NCBI GenBank assembly: GCA_013400155.1 | Contig: VXBM01000098.1 | Span: 124,001 to 188,000 of the forward strand | Source of the DNA: Helopsaltes ochotensis | Lineage: Eukaryota > Chordata > Aves > Passeriformes > Locustellidae | Length of the DNA stretch: 64,000 bases | Direction of reading: 5' to 3' | Shown: piece by piece, positions 37,291-49,600 of the stretch | Layout: every line of letters begins with the position of its first letter | Position numbering within the stretch: the first letter of the stretch is position 1 | Program-made: the position numbers and the translations under genes | Notes under the pieces: generated by a model | The model's input: only the letters and a program-made list of their open reading frames with translations | Databases searched by the model: none | Told to the model about the DNA's origin: nothing

Positions 37291-38976
37291 AAAAAGTCTC
37301 TGACTTCAGGGATCTTTTTGAACCACAGGAGCTGGACAAATTGGAGTTGAAAGGACCTTGGCAATTAACATGTTGTCTTCTGCTCCTGTGTTGGACAATC
37401 CACTGGATATACTGAACAGCCAATTAATTACAGATGTTTCAGCTTGTGTTTTCAGGTCAGAGATGTGGCTCATGCCTCTTGATAGATATTTTTTTTTTCC
37501 CTTCTCTAGTAACCTGTTGAGGAAAACAAGGAGTCTAGGGACAGGGCTGTAAGTTGGTGAGGTGACCTGGATCTAAATGTTGCACTCACACTGCTGGACC
37601 AAAATGGGACTGTTGGTGTGGGAGGTGTTTTGCTCTCTGCTGACTTTCTCTGCTTCTCTTCTGCACAAAGCTTTGGAAAACAAGGGTAGGGTAGCATTGA
37701 GCAAATCAGGATAAGTAAAAATCTGCACGTTCCAGTGATTTTTAAGAAAGGCTGCAAAGGGTAATTGCTGATTATTTCCCCTCACTGAAAACTTTGTCTT
37801 TCTTGAGTTGTTTTTGTTGTAATAGCTTTTGGGTGCAGGAGTTGCCGAGTGGGTGTAGCAGTTGTACTGCCCTGCTTATTTGCAACCTCAAAATAGCTGA
37901 GCTTTGATGCTGTTGTCTACAGTTTTAGGGATGAACCCCAAATTCTTGGAGACAAGGGATTTACTTTATTGACAGCTATTTCAGCCCGAGTTTGTGTGGA
38001 AAATTTAAAAGAACATGAATGAGGGCATTAAGAATGTAGGCTCAAAAGCTTTCTACATCTTACTGGCATTTCACAAACTCTTGTCCTCCCAAACTCTCTG
38101 GAAACCAAAATTAAGGCTGTTCATCTGTACACATTTCTTGCACAACCTGCCTCACCCAAAGACGCTCTCTCAGGAGATGCACTTGACTTTTCCTTCCTGC
38201 AGAAAGGCTGTTTGCAAGGCCAGCAGTTCACTGGATGCTGACTATGGATTTCACTTGGCCTATAAACTATATTTTGCACCCACAGAGCAGAAATCTGTGC
38301 ACCTTCTGCACCTAGGTAGTGCTGCCAGCTTTCAGCAGCAGAGACATTGGTTTAAAAAAACCAAAATGCAGCCGGGAAAGAGGATTTTGTGTTTTTCTAC
38401 CTTTAGTGCATAATATTCTCCTCTACCCTTCAAACTCTGAGGGAAGTCTCCAGTGAGTGACATATGGCTGATTAGGTAGAAAATGTGTGCCTGAGCCATA
38501 TGAATAGAAATGTTTGTGGCTGAAGCACATTAGTATGAAGCTCACTTGTTGGGATCCTGGGAGACGACGATAATGCTTGTTATGAAATCTGGAAGTGACA
38601 AATTAACCATTAGGATTTTATAGCTACGCTTTTATTAAATGCTTGGTGCAGGGTGTTTGGGCCTCAAAAATCTATGTGCTAAGGGTGTAATGTTACTGCT
38701 GTCTCGGGCCACCTGAGAATGTTATTCCCAGGGGGCAAGAAGATACTAAAGATCATCTAAATTATAAGCAGCATCTCAAAAGGCTGCTCAGAACATTGAT
38801 ATATACTTCTAATTTTGCTCATTTTGAGGGACAGTTAGGGCCTGATCCCAGAGAAAGCAGCTGGGTTTCTTTAGGAGACAAAAGTGGGGAAGATCAAGGT
38901 GAAGCTGAAGGGCATGGAGGAGGATGCTGACCAGTTCTGTGGCTGAACCAGATGAAACAAGAGCTCTTCTTCCCCT

Positions 38977-39019
38977 CAGTGCTGTCCCTTTGGGCTGGGC
39001 AGGGCCAGGGACAGCACTG
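38977..39019. repeat. perfect inverted repeat (13-bp arms)
   Basis: CAGTGCTGTCCCT at 38977-38989 and its exact reverse complement AGGGACAGCACTG at 39007-39019, separated by 17 G-rich bases. It would form a stable hairpin in RNA or single-stranded DNA. No flanking conserved structure or terminator-like tract is evident, so the role is unknown. Confidence 0.85.
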
Positions 39020-39124
39020 GCCCAGCTGTGCTCTGCTGGCCTCTGAATGCAGAACTATGGGGATGTTTAAATCTGCCACGCTCAACAGTGGCCACAAACG
39101 TGTGGTTTCCAAAATCCTGCTTAC

Positions 39125-39271
39125 TCTGGTCCTGGGGGAGATCTGGTGGTGGTTTTAGGACTTCTTCAGTTCCTTTCTTTTGCTGTGTGAGAAGCGGTTC
39201 AATCTGGTGGTTATGGATAGTGGAAAAATCTCGAAGTTCCCAAGTATTAAATAATAGCTTTCCTTTTCTCC
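39125..39271 (-). CDS. possible internal exon, unknown protein
   Basis: 147 bases on the minus strand. The acceptor is very strong (CTCTTTCCCATCTTTCCATTACAG) and the donor good (CCAGA/GTAAGC). Read in phase 1 it gives 48 full codons, including NTWELRDFSTIHNHQIEP and a PPPDLP turn-rich end. In phase 0 it is open for about 37 codons before a stop, so the reading frame is uncertain. Phase 1 in and out suits the segments at 33.1 and 31.5 kb, and would also accept the phase-1 donor at 62.5 kb. I recognise no family. Confidence 0.22.
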
Positions 39272-40515
39272 CTGTAATGGAAAGATGGGAAAGAGGGCTC
39301 AGGAGTAATTCTAGATCTGTAAAATTGTATTGGAACGAATGAGGACCTCTCAAGTGCCAAATAAATAGGTATATATTGACGTCATCTAATTTGAAGCTAA
39401 TAGAATATGTTTGCTGCTCAAAACCCATTTCATTTTCTTATTTCTGCACAAAATAAGTCTGACTTGAATCTATTCTTGACTTTAAAAAATAGTGTTTGGA
39501 CGTCAAAAAATGAATTAACAATTCCATTATCCTTGTGTACTTCAATTTCAGGTTTATCTGCATCGATGAAGCAGTCTTCTAGGAATAATATTTTTTTTTA
39601 ACTGGAAAAAGTCTATTATTACTTGCAAAACCCATGTAGAATGTTGCACAGTTGCTAATAATCTGGGATTTCCCTAGTGTATATTTTTTCCTTGCTTAGA
39701 GTATTTGCAATTAGAAGTCTCCATCTCAATGGGATAATTAAAAAATAATTTACCACTTGGAAAGAATAGGTCTCTTCAGGCAAACTGCACTGCTATTGGT
39801 TAATTATTACTAATTTTTGGTTATCTGATACGGTTCTTCCTGACCTGACATCTGCATAATGTAGAAGCTAATGAGAACAGAAATTAAGCCTGGTAGTTGA
39901 CATGTCCTCGGTTCAATTTGAGAGAATAACGTGGAAAGGGATTAAGAACAAAATTGTCAAAGTGGGACTTCAGCATTACTGGCAACTTGATAGGATGCGC
40001 CAGATTTTTATATAGATGGATAGATATGTGGAGAGAGAAAGACACACATGTGATTTAGCAAACCTTCCCTTGATTTTTTTCCCTGATAGCTGAAATACTG
40101 ACAAAACACGAACATTGCCGTGTACTCTGGGTACCCTTAATACCTAATCATTGTGGGACTTGCCATAAAATCAAAATTTTCTTCTTTCTTTGCAGTAAAT
40201 CAAGTTTTTGCTTGCACACTTCCTAAGGATATATTTCCACTGCATACCATTCTGTCTTTTACATTTTTAATGTATCTGAGTGCCACTTCCATCTACAAAC
40301 TGCACCGTTGTCACTCCTCTGCTTGCTCCACTTGGTTGGAGAGGTGAGGTCCTGCTGCAACTCGTCTGAGTCCCTCCTGTTGCACCAGGCTGGTTCCTGG
40401 TGTCACCCCCAGCAGGTTTTCTACGCCTCTCCTGGCCACAAAACCTTTATCTCAAAGCTGGAACTATTAAAGGGGCTTCTTTGAGACGTGACGGGGGGCA
40501 GACGCTCTGTAGAGT
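39272..40515. other. unannotated unique DNA
   Basis: No gene seen. The section at about 39840-39960 (CATCTGCATAATG, AAGCTAATGAGAACAG, GAAATTAAGCC) resembles enhancer-type sequence weakly. Confidence 0.4.
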
Positions 40516-40960
40516 CCCAGAACCATAGAATGGTTTGGGTTGGACGGGACCTTAAGGGACATCTGCCATGAGCAGGGACACCTCCCACTAGGGCAGGTTG
40601 CTCAGAGCCCCAGCAGCTGACCTTGAGCGCATTCAGGGATGGGATGTCCACAACATCTCTGGGCAGCCGGTGCCTCACCACCATCGTAGGGAAAAATTTC
40701 TTCCCTGTGTCTGCTCTAACCCTTCCTTCTGGTGGTGTGAGACGTTTCCTCTTGTCCTATCACACTCCACGCCCTTGTCAAAAGTCCCTCTCCAGCTCTC
40801 CTGTAGCCCCTTTTAGGATAGTGGGAGGTGCTCTGAAGTCTCTGTGGTCCCTCCTCTTCTCCAGACTGACCAACCCCAACTGTGGCAGCCTGTCCTGAGG
40901 ATGGCTGCTCCAACACTCTGGTCATGGGGATGACCTCCTCTGGACTCGCTCCAACAGCAT
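40516..40960 (-). mobile_element. CR1 LINE 3' fragment, about 445 bp
   Basis: Reverse complement of CR1 over a long span: CCCAGAACCATAGAATGG, TTTGGGTTGGACGGGACC, CCACTAGGGCAGGTTGCTC, GATGGGATGTCCACAACATC, GGGCAGCCGGTGCCTCACC, AAAAATTTCTTCCC, TCCTATCACACTCCACGCCC, CTCCTCTTCTCCAGACTGACC, GACCTCCTCTGGACTCGCTC. Several mid-length open frames here (40421-40925) are CR1 shadows, not genes. The order is collinear with the family, so it is one insertion. Confidence 0.95.
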
Positions 40961-42066
40961 ATTTTGTACTTCAAAATATTCTTCAGCATCATGAAAAGTA
41001 GTGCATAAATTCGGGAGGAAAAAGGAGAAGAGAATCCTTCGGTTGTTAATGCAAATTAAAACTGCTGCACAGTTAATTAATTATGGGCACAGAGAGGCAA
41101 ATGGCGTAAATAGAGTGCATGAGCAAAATAAACTGTGCTTGTTTTAAAGCAAAGAAAGGTGAGATACATGACAGGACCATTATGGAAGTAACTAACCTGA
41201 TGTTCACCTTAGCTCTTGCAGCACTTACACAGTAGTAAAAGTTGTTTTATTTGGATAAGACCAGGTTATTCCAATTAGCTATGGACATGGACACACGTAC
41301 TCAGAGACAGAAGGCCACCTAGCCCATTTAGAGGTAGTTAACCTGTGTGGTCGTGGTCTTTATTGATCCAGAGGCATTATTCCATTTTAAAAAAATGCTC
41401 CATTTTGCTTTTGTTGACAGCAGAGGAATGGAATAACGTTACACTTTGAATTTTTCTTAGTGAGAAAATAGCTGTATCCCAATTGAGGGAATTATTATGA
41501 TAAACGAGCAAAATCTGCTCCCATTTCAAAAACAAACCATTTTTTTTTCTATTCAGAAGGCACACAGCTCACGAAATATGACGACAGATGCAAACAAGCG
41601 AGTTACAAAGCCCTTACTTACAATAATATTGCAGCAGAACTTTGGAAAAAGGGGGAGTGCAGCACACGAGCCGAAGCCATCTGTCTCTGTTACTGAACAT
41701 TCCTTCCCTTGGAGAGCATAATTATGGGTCTGGCTTTTCTGTTGCTGGATTTTTATACAAAATTGTCCCTAAGAAAAATAGAATTGATCCAGCATAAGGT
41801 GAAACTTACTTGTGCTACTATATATTCCTTGGACTGCAGCCACGGAGTTATAATTTCCATCACTGTTCTCCATCTCTGCAGTGGCACTCGGGCAGAAAAG
41901 TGGAGTCTGTGGTCGTGGGTTACTGACCTTGTGGCTTGTCATTAAGAAAAGCTTTATCAGGAATAGAATTTATTACCTTGGAACAAATTTTTTTAGGGGT
42001 TGACAGGTAAATTCTCAGCATGCTGCTTTAAGTGATGAATTGCTTCTGGGCTTGCTAAAGATTAAT
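40961..42066. other. unique DNA with octamer-bearing block
   Basis: No gene seen. Holds the AT-rich block at 41000-41145 described separately. Confidence 0.4.
41000..41145. promoter_or_regulatory. candidate enhancer with POU octamer and homeobox sites
   Basis: A perfect octamer ATGCAAAT (41049-41056) abuts TTAAAAC, and 16 bases on lies TTAATTAATTAT (41073-41084), a tandem TAAT homeodomain site. GGCGTAAATAG and GCATGAGC follow. Octamer plus paired TAAT sites in complex sequence fits a POU/homeodomain-bound element. Confidence 0.27.
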
Positions 42067-42168
42067 TATATCTTTTAAAGTATAAATATATCTTAAATAT
42101 ATTGAAATATATATCTTAATCATACATAAAAATATATATTATAATAATATACTAATAATATATATCTT
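42067..42168. repeat. AT-rich low-complexity tract
   Basis: Mostly A and T in irregular ATATATCTTAA and TAATAATATA arrays. Typical AT-rich simple sequence; no unit repeats cleanly. Confidence 0.85.
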
Positions 42169-44581
42169 GTCTCTTAAAATTGAAACAGCAACTGAATTGT
42201 ATTTCTTATAAGGGAGAGATTGAACAAATTTTAGTATTTAGCTTAGAATTCTGGAATGTAATTTTTAATCTTTTTTCAGATAAAATATTACAGTTTTGAG
42301 TAATGCGCGCTAGTATATGTGAACCAATCAAATTAGCCATCTCTTGTTCCATTTAGTCATGAATGACTTATGAAATAAAAAAAGTTTTAAGCCTTGGTGT
42401 TGTAGTAGAACTGCATCAGGTCATTTTTACTTGGGCCACAGCTGACTTACCGTCCTGTCCCAGTGTTGAGACAGGAGGTGTAGAAGAATTCAGCCCTGCT
42501 CTCTGCAAGCTATTGTATTGCTTATGTAATTTTCACATGTTTAAAAAATGAGGTTTCTAAAATAAATACAATGTGGGGCAGAACCATCTCGAGTGGAAAT
42601 AAGGTTGCTTTTATCTCCTCATATTGGCTCTGAACTTTGTTTCGTGATGGAGGTGGTGTCAGGAATGGAAGTGGTACTGAGATGTGTCTTGGTGCAAAAA
42701 GTAATGATGTAGTTAAGGGAAACATTAGGAGGAATGAATTACAGTGATCTTTAAATGCTTTTTACTTGGACAACTTCAGAACATTCAGCATGTTATTAAA
42801 AAATAAAGAAGTTGGTTTATATTTTGTATGTACCTATTCCCTCTGAATAATTCTGTCATTGATCCAACAGAGGGACATCCCTCTCCTGCAGGCCATGTGC
42901 AGGCTGCACCCTGTCATGGTTTGCTCTTCCTGAAGTTTAATGGGATATCTGTGAGAATCCTGCTCCTTGAAATAATAATATTTATCTTCTTAAATTCTTG
43001 TCAAGCATTTTAGGAAGGTCAGATCTGCCATCAGCCAGCTTAGCAGTTTTCTATCAGCTTACAGTCATGTAGCCTCTGTGCACGTGTTTGCTGCTTTCCC
43101 TGCTGGGCTAGAGGAAAAGCAAGCCCAAGGAGGCAAGGGATGAAGGAGAATGGGAGGCCTCTAAAATATAAATTAAATCCCAGTTGCCTCAGATCTAGTA
43201 TCAGGTGCTTCCTTGACTTCAGGTGACCAAGGATCTCTTTATTAGTGGAAAGAAGGAAAATCTCCCTTTTCTCCCTGTACACTCAGCGTCACTTGGCTCT
43301 ATGAAATCTAGAGTTGGCTTTAATCTGTGTTTTAAATACTTGTACAAAATTTGGCTCTGAAATGGTTTCCAAGCCTTGTTTCTGTCTAGTCCCTCCTTTG
43401 GTCTTGCCTTAACTAGGCTCAGCTTTAGTGTCCTTGTTCCCTGACAGTGGACAGGCCGATGCTACTGATCCACAGCCTTCCTTTTCCTAAACCGTCGTGG
43501 TGCTCTGGCTAACATCTGCTTTTCTGTTCTCTCCCAGTCCTCCAGTAGCAGATGCTTATTTTAAAAACAAATATTAATGCATTAGTATGCAATGCTCAGA
43601 GCGGCAATTTGAGAACACAGTTAATGTGATTTTCCTGTTCTGTAACACTTGTTTTCCTTGTATGCAAACTCTGGTGGAGCAACTGTGACAGTCTTCTCAG
43701 TTGAAGTTGGAATATTAATTTTGCATTGGCTATAGGAGCTGGTACCAATGTAAACTTTAACGAGGCTGGCACTCAGAAGCATTCATGTGTAACTGCTGCT
43801 GTCTTGAGAAAAGATGAAAACGCTCTCAAGTCACCAAGGGGCAGCTGAAGTCGAGGAGCAGCTTGCCAGCTTTTATTATTTCCTCAACTGTCTCTTCTAG
43901 TTGGTTTTTCCTCAGCTCGGTTGATGTTCTGCATGAATATGCAGGACTCCTTGCATTCTCTGTTTAAGATTTTCCTATTAATTTACTGCTTTGTCTTTTT
44001 TATTTTTTTTTAAAGGCCAGGACTAAACACTTTCAGAATGAAGTGTCAGGCAGCCCCTGAGATCAGAGAATTCGGATAACAAATGCTGTAGGGAACGGAG
44101 GATAATAGTTATGTAGCTTCTGCTTGCTGACAGAAAACAAAATCTTCTCTATGTAAGACAAGTCAGTGAGGATGTTTGGACATCCCACCACATCCCATGC
44201 AGGGAATGAATTGTTTGAGATGATGGTTCTTGTGGGTTTGCACAATTTCCGTGTTGCACAATTTCTGTCTGGTGATCACTTAACTTGGAAGATAAATTGA
44301 TGCTTAGCAGTGAGTTGCATTCTTTAGCAGTAAGTTTCATCCTTTCTTCCCAACAGATTTTTTAATATCTTGAAGGTATATAGCTATTAATATTCACAAG
44401 TGTTGTTAAAAAAGGAACACCAAAACCACCCCCCACACCTATAAGTAAATGACCTTCCCACAGTGACCAAAAGTAAAGTGGTAAAACGCAGCCCTCCTTA
44501 AAGGATCCTTAAAAGATCTTTGGTAGAATTTGGCCCAGAGGCTTTCAGTCCTGGAGCTATAACTTTAGGTGCATTAGTAGG

Positions 44582-44582
<1 letters not shown>
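42169..44582. other. unannotated unique DNA
   Basis: No supported gene. On the minus strand a consensus donor (GACG/GTAAGTC, exon side from 42450) closes a 52-base open segment with a weak acceptor. Otherwise ordinary sequence. Confidence 0.4.
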
Positions 44583-44648
<66 letters not shown>

Positions 44649-44706
44649 TTATTTATTTTGGTTTTTTTTTTTTTTTTTTTTTTCTTTTTTTTTTCTTTTT
44701 GTTTTT
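44583..44706. repeat. extreme poly-T tract
   Basis: 65 uninterrupted T at 44583-44647, then GTTATTTATTTTGG, then a 22-T run (44662-44683) and further T runs broken by C and G. The open frames across it are pure F or K and meaningless. It may be the poly-A end of a minus-strand retrocopy, an expanded homopolymer, or a sequencing/assembly artefact. The right flank shows no recognisable gene or SINE body. Confidence 0.95.
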
Positions 44707-45829
44707 TCCAAAGAGGATTAATTGGACAGATTTTCAATCTAGCCAGTTAAGGAAACTGGGGCAAGTTCTGCTTGCTTTCTGCCATCAGTAATTCCTTGTG
44801 GTTACTGGAACTGCTTATCTGGAGAGAAACACCAACAGAATTTGGTCTGTTATGGATAAGCACTAAAAAGTAAAATAACTGAGTCATAGCAAAATGTGTG
44901 TGCTCTGTGGACAAATGCAGTGCAAACTGTTGGGGGCACCTTTGAGTGGGAGAAGGACTTTGGGTATTTGTATGGTGTTGGCAACGCATTTCCAACGTTT
45001 GGGGGAGCTGATTCTTACTCTGCTGAAGCTGCAGTGATGCTCTGGTTGGTTATGGCAGTGAAGACTTGGATGAATCTTTCAGAAATCTGTGAAAGGATTC
45101 TCAGTTTGAGAAGCGCAGGTTGAAGGATTTCCTGCATGTTTTGCAGTGTGTATTGATTTCCTGCTCTGCACCTGAAGTGTGAAATGTGAGGTGATTTCCT
45201 GGTCACATGAGTGTTGGAGTAGATCCAGAGGGGGACAGATGACTGCCAGTGGAGCAGAGCTGGTGTGTGCTGTAACGTTTCTTGTTCACACACAGGCAGG
45301 TGAGGGATCTGGTAGAGAGACTTAGGAGATGAGGAGTAGAGGGAGTGGTTTACAACCAGCAGTTCTGCTTCTAGCTTGTGCCACTTGGGGCAAATCACTC
45401 CAACTTGGAGTGAAATACTGTTTTCATTAATTCAGACTAAACTTCTCTTGGTTTCAGTGGAATGTGTTCTCCTCCTCTGCAGTTTTTATTCAGATATAAG
45501 ACACAGGTGGGGAAAAATTGATATCATATTGAACATCATCAGTGTTATTACAATACTGCCAGTAGAGAAGCAAATAAAACCTATTGTGGCTGCATGTATT
45601 AAAGGTTTTCCTTACACTGATGCTTTCCTTGGTTATTGAACGATTTTGCATTTTCTCATTTCTGTATCTTAAAATCTGTTGTTTTAATGACATTTTATTG
45701 ACTTGATAAATTTTAAAACGTGGTTTCTGCCAAATTTGCCTGTGGTGTTTGCACATCCAACATTATTGTACTTGTGTGACTCTTGTCCACTGGAAAGAAA
45801 CCCACCCAACAACTGAAACAGCTGTAGGA
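44707..45829. other. right flank of poly-T tract
   Basis: Unique sequence with no domain or SINE signature. If the tract is the tail of a minus-strand retrocopy, the body would start here, but I recognise nothing. Confidence 0.35.
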
Positions 45830-45990
45830 AATACATGCAGAAAATTACTTAAAGCTGTAAATACATAATTAATCTTGCCAACCATCAGAAAAAATCCATT
45901 ACATTGTAATCTCTACAATAATTTCCCGATTATGACACGATAAACAATGGTCTTGAGTTCCACAAATTAAAGCATACTCAATAAATGGCT
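45830..45990. promoter_or_regulatory. candidate conserved non-coding element
   Basis: Complex AT-rich sequence with ACATAATTAATCTTGCC, AATCCATTACATTGTAATC, TTTCCCGATTATGACACG, ATAAACAATGG (SOX-like) and TCAATAAATGG. It keeps CpG in CCCGAT and CACGAT, which is unusual in neutral AT-rich DNA. Confidence 0.28.
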
Positions 45991-46295
45991 ACTGGAGGTG
46001 GTTGAATAATTGCTGGTGGTGGAGGGTGGACTTTTCCTCTAGGTTAATCTTAGAGCTGCTTATATGAATTTATAAATAAAGCTCTTCCTTCCCTGCTCGC
46101 CTCCCAGCCTGCAGTGCAGTCTGTGCAAGTCCAACTGGTCTTTCTTCTGCTCTTGCATGTCTGGTTTTTAGGCTCCAGCTGGAGCTTACAGCATGAAAAA
46201 ATGCTTTTAATTTTTTACAGAGTTGGAAGAACAGGTAGAGAGGAGAAGTTTCAGGTACCAATCTCCAAGTTTTTAGAGTGAAAAGGAAGATAATT
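45991..46295. other. spacer between two enhancer-like blocks
   Basis: No gene or repeat seen; a minus open frame (46070-46303, 77 codons) has no domain. Confidence 0.4.
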
Positions 46296-46600
46296 ATTAC
46301 CAAGGAATGAAACCATCATCTAATTTTCCATAATCTGATAACTTTCAATCACTGCTAACTATGGCCTGATGTGAACGAGCCACATAATAGTGAGCAATCA
46401 TGTATAGCATTATTCAGTATATGCTAAACATTAATTGTCATATTTGGAATGAAACAACAGAATCATTGCTCACACGCCAGAGAAGAATGCCAGCAGTTTG
46501 TATTTCAGCATGAGAATATGCTGGGAATTGGTCCATTGCTAATGAAAGAAGTGGGCAGAATTCTAGTTTTAATAAACGGCTCCTAAGGACCTTCTCTCAC
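46296..46600. promoter_or_regulatory. strongest candidate conserved non-coding element
   Basis: About 300 bases with many spaced developmental-type cores: CATCTAATTTTCC, CAATCACTGC, CATAATAGTG, AGCATTATTCAG, AACATTAATTGTC, GAATGAAACAACAG, ATTGCTAATG, TTTTAATAAACGG. There is no open frame, simple repeat or transposon signature, and isolated CpG (GAACGAGCC, CACACGCC) persists. Together with the 45.8 kb block it forms a cluster, as often seen near developmental transcription factor genes. Confidence 0.32.
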
Positions 46601-49600
46601 TTGTTAGTTTTTTCAACTTCAAAGAAAAAGTTCTTTGCTAAAAGTATTTCTTTGAACTTAGTCTTTTTTTTTTTTTTAACATAAAATTGAAATCAACACT
46701 GCCAGCACAGTTCTTACAAAGGTAGAATGCAGTGTCATTACATATTTCTTTATAAGTGATTCAGTGTGTTACAGGTGAAATGCGTGTTGACTTCAGACGC
46801 TGAGTATATGACAAGGAGGAAAAATAGTAGCCAAGAAACTTCTTAGAAGGCAGAACAAAGTCTCATCCCCAGCTTCTTTTTTCCAGCAGGCTTTCCTATA
46901 ATCATGGCTATACAGAAAAACAGAAGCAGCTTTGAATGTTTCAGGGCAAGAGCAAAGCTGTGAGTTCTGCAGATTATTGAGACCCTCAGTTAGTGACCCA
47001 GCACTTCCTCACTTTGTTGGTTGTGGGTACTTGAGTAAAGAAGAAATTCCTGTTTAATATGCACCTGTGGTCTCTGTTTGTGAGCTTACTGGGGCTGGCT
47101 CCACCACATGTGGCACCAGCTGAGTCTGAATTTGGAACTGAGGTTTCTGTAAAGAGCAAACAAGTGTTTTCTTTCCTAGTGCTTCTTGGGAATAGTATCT
47201 CCTGAGGAGGACTGCGCTGAAAACCTTCTGTGCAGTGGCTGTAACTCTCATCTTGGGAAAGGGTTTAAAGTATTCCCCCATTCCTAGTGGTTTTTAGATG
47301 GTTTTTGCCCTCAGCTATGTCATCTGGAGAGAAAATATGTGGAAGTATATCTTACTATGCTCTGTGACAAATTGAAGGTGTAAAAGTACACTTACTCAGG
47401 TCAGGTTTGCTATCAGTAGTTGTAGGGAAATGAAAAGAAAACATATGAATGAAATTAGTGGCATTGTATTTTTTCCTAACTTAAAGATTAATCTCTTTGA
47501 ATTGATGACATGCTACTTCACGGAGAAGAGAGGAGTATTTTTGAATCCAAGTCTTTATAGTTTTGAAGGTATGTTTTATGTAAGTATTCTTCATTTCAAA
47601 TTATGACTGATATAGCCATCTATTGGACTTCATGTGCAGCAATCCTGTGCAATGCTGGAGTTCTTTGATGTGCAGGCATTAAGAATAAGAGATTAACCTC
47701 TCTCCCTGGTGGATGAAAAGATTTATTGTTCATCTTTTTATGAAACCTCCTCCAGAAGTCATCAAAGTCTATGGAAACTATCCTATTTACTTCAGTGGGA
47801 ATTGAATGAGGAACATGATTTTTGTGGTCCGGTGTTTAAAAAAACCAAACCAAAACAACCAAATAACTTCACTTTGCAGTGAAGTTATAATTGCATCTAG
47901 ATGAGTTTCCTGAAGTGGTTATGAAGCAGCTGATGGAAACACCTTGACATGAAAAATTCAGCATGCTACTTATTTCTGTGTGTGGGAAAATCCGACACAA
48001 TCTGGAAGTAATTAGTCTGAAACCAGCAGCACTCCCTGAGCAGTCCTTTTAAAATGAGTTGCAAATAAAAAGGCTAAAAAGCCCCCCAATAATAGGTATG
48101 TTATCTGCTCTGTGTTGTGGAAGGTGTTTTGATCAGTAACATGACTTCCATTTTTTTAATGTATTTTTTGACCTGTGCCGTGCTGTATGTGCAGCACACT
48201 GTAATAATGGTTATCTTCCTATTGTTTGATTTTTTTTTTTTTCTGTTCTTCTTTACATTACACGGTCTTCTGGGCCAAAATCTCTCTTTTCGTCAACAGC
48301 TGGGACACTAGATTGGAATTTCTAAGCAACACTAGTTTGGGCATGTAGGCACAGGAGCCTTTGCTGTGGACAATTTTCTGTACTCTGCCTGGATCCTCTT
48401 GTGTATTGGTGCTGAGGAACGTGAAAAATTGAATAAAATTCTTAAGAATAAAACCAAGAAGAAGCCCAGGGAGCAGGGAAATGGAGATAAGTGCACACCT
48501 AATGTTCAGCAGTGGGTTTATTCCTTGTGGTGCTGCTCTGTCTGTGGTGATTCATTCCCAAGTGCAGCCATCTCAGAGCAGAGCATCATCCTGCCTCTGA
48601 TGGTGTTCTGTAGCAGCTGTTTAAGGAAGACAAAGAAAAAAAAAAGACAAAAAGCCAGTAAGAGCTCACCAGAGTTTTGTTCCCAACTTCAAAAATGGGC
48701 TGTAAATGTATCTCCCCAAATTAAGTGGAATTACTTGTGCTGTTTCAAGTAAGGGAAATACGAAGGCAGGGTGGCCCTCTGTCTTTTCTTTTGTGAGGTC
48801 AGTGCTGAACTCCTGAGCTATTACTGTTTGACCAGAGACCCTGAAAAAATGGGATGGAGCAAAATAGACAGGAAACTAAAAAATTTAAAGATCTGATTTT
48901 TTTTGAGAGGCAGCATGTACGAGGATGGAAGCATTCTTTAGTGTGCTTTTTAAAAGAGCGGTACTACATAGGAGGTGTATTTCTTAATGTGGAACAGGAA
49001 GCAGGAACAAAAGGGGAATTTCAGAAAAATGTACTGATTGAAAACCAGCATGACATAATATACTCTCTAGCTCCTAAAACAGAGAAACAAAATTAACTTT
49101 TTCAATTCTGTTATGACTAGCCGAGCCGTAATGTAATATAGTAAATCTCTCAGTATTATGTAATAAAATTAGTCAAAAGATGACAAAAGCATAAACCATA
49201 CATTAATGAAAAAGCCTAGCAGGACTTGTATTTAAATTGGATTATGCCTGTTTGATTTATGCTGGTGTGTAAGTACACTTGGCTCAAGTGTTTGTGGAAG
49301 CATGGACAGTGGCCTCTTATTCTGTGTTTGCTGTTCCTTCTCATTGTTTGCCTTTTTTTTAACATTTGGAAATACATTACTAAATATTACAATGGCATTG
49401 TCATTTATAGGGCGGTGGGAATAGATAAGTGTTGTGCAGTCTGAGAGTACAATTAGGAGGAAGCAAAAAGCCTTATTTTACTGCAGCATGGCAAATGGTA
49501 GAATTGCTAGATTGTCTTGAGCTCACTTGGCTCAGCTTAGATGCACATAAAACCCATCAGCAGCAAACTTTTCACTCAAGCAGTATCAATGCATTTTAAG

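Larger units (their letters stand above)
33183..39124. other. unannotated unique DNA with enhancer-like blocks
   Basis: No supported gene. The plus frame at 34061-34480 (139 codons) is pyrimidine-rich and low in complexity, giving runs of F, L and S. Poly-T of 14 at 33729-33742. A minus-strand CAAG/GTAAGG donor near 35430 has no open upstream segment. AT-rich blocks at 36110-36400 and 37130-37290 and a hairpin at 38977-39019 are listed separately. Confidence 0.4.

Noticed and set aside
40421..40925. Cluster of open frames at 40.4-40.9 kb
   Set aside because: They fall inside a truncated CR1 copy, in shifted or antisense frames.
44498..44750. Open frames over the poly-T tract
   Set aside because: Pure F or K translation of a homopolymer.
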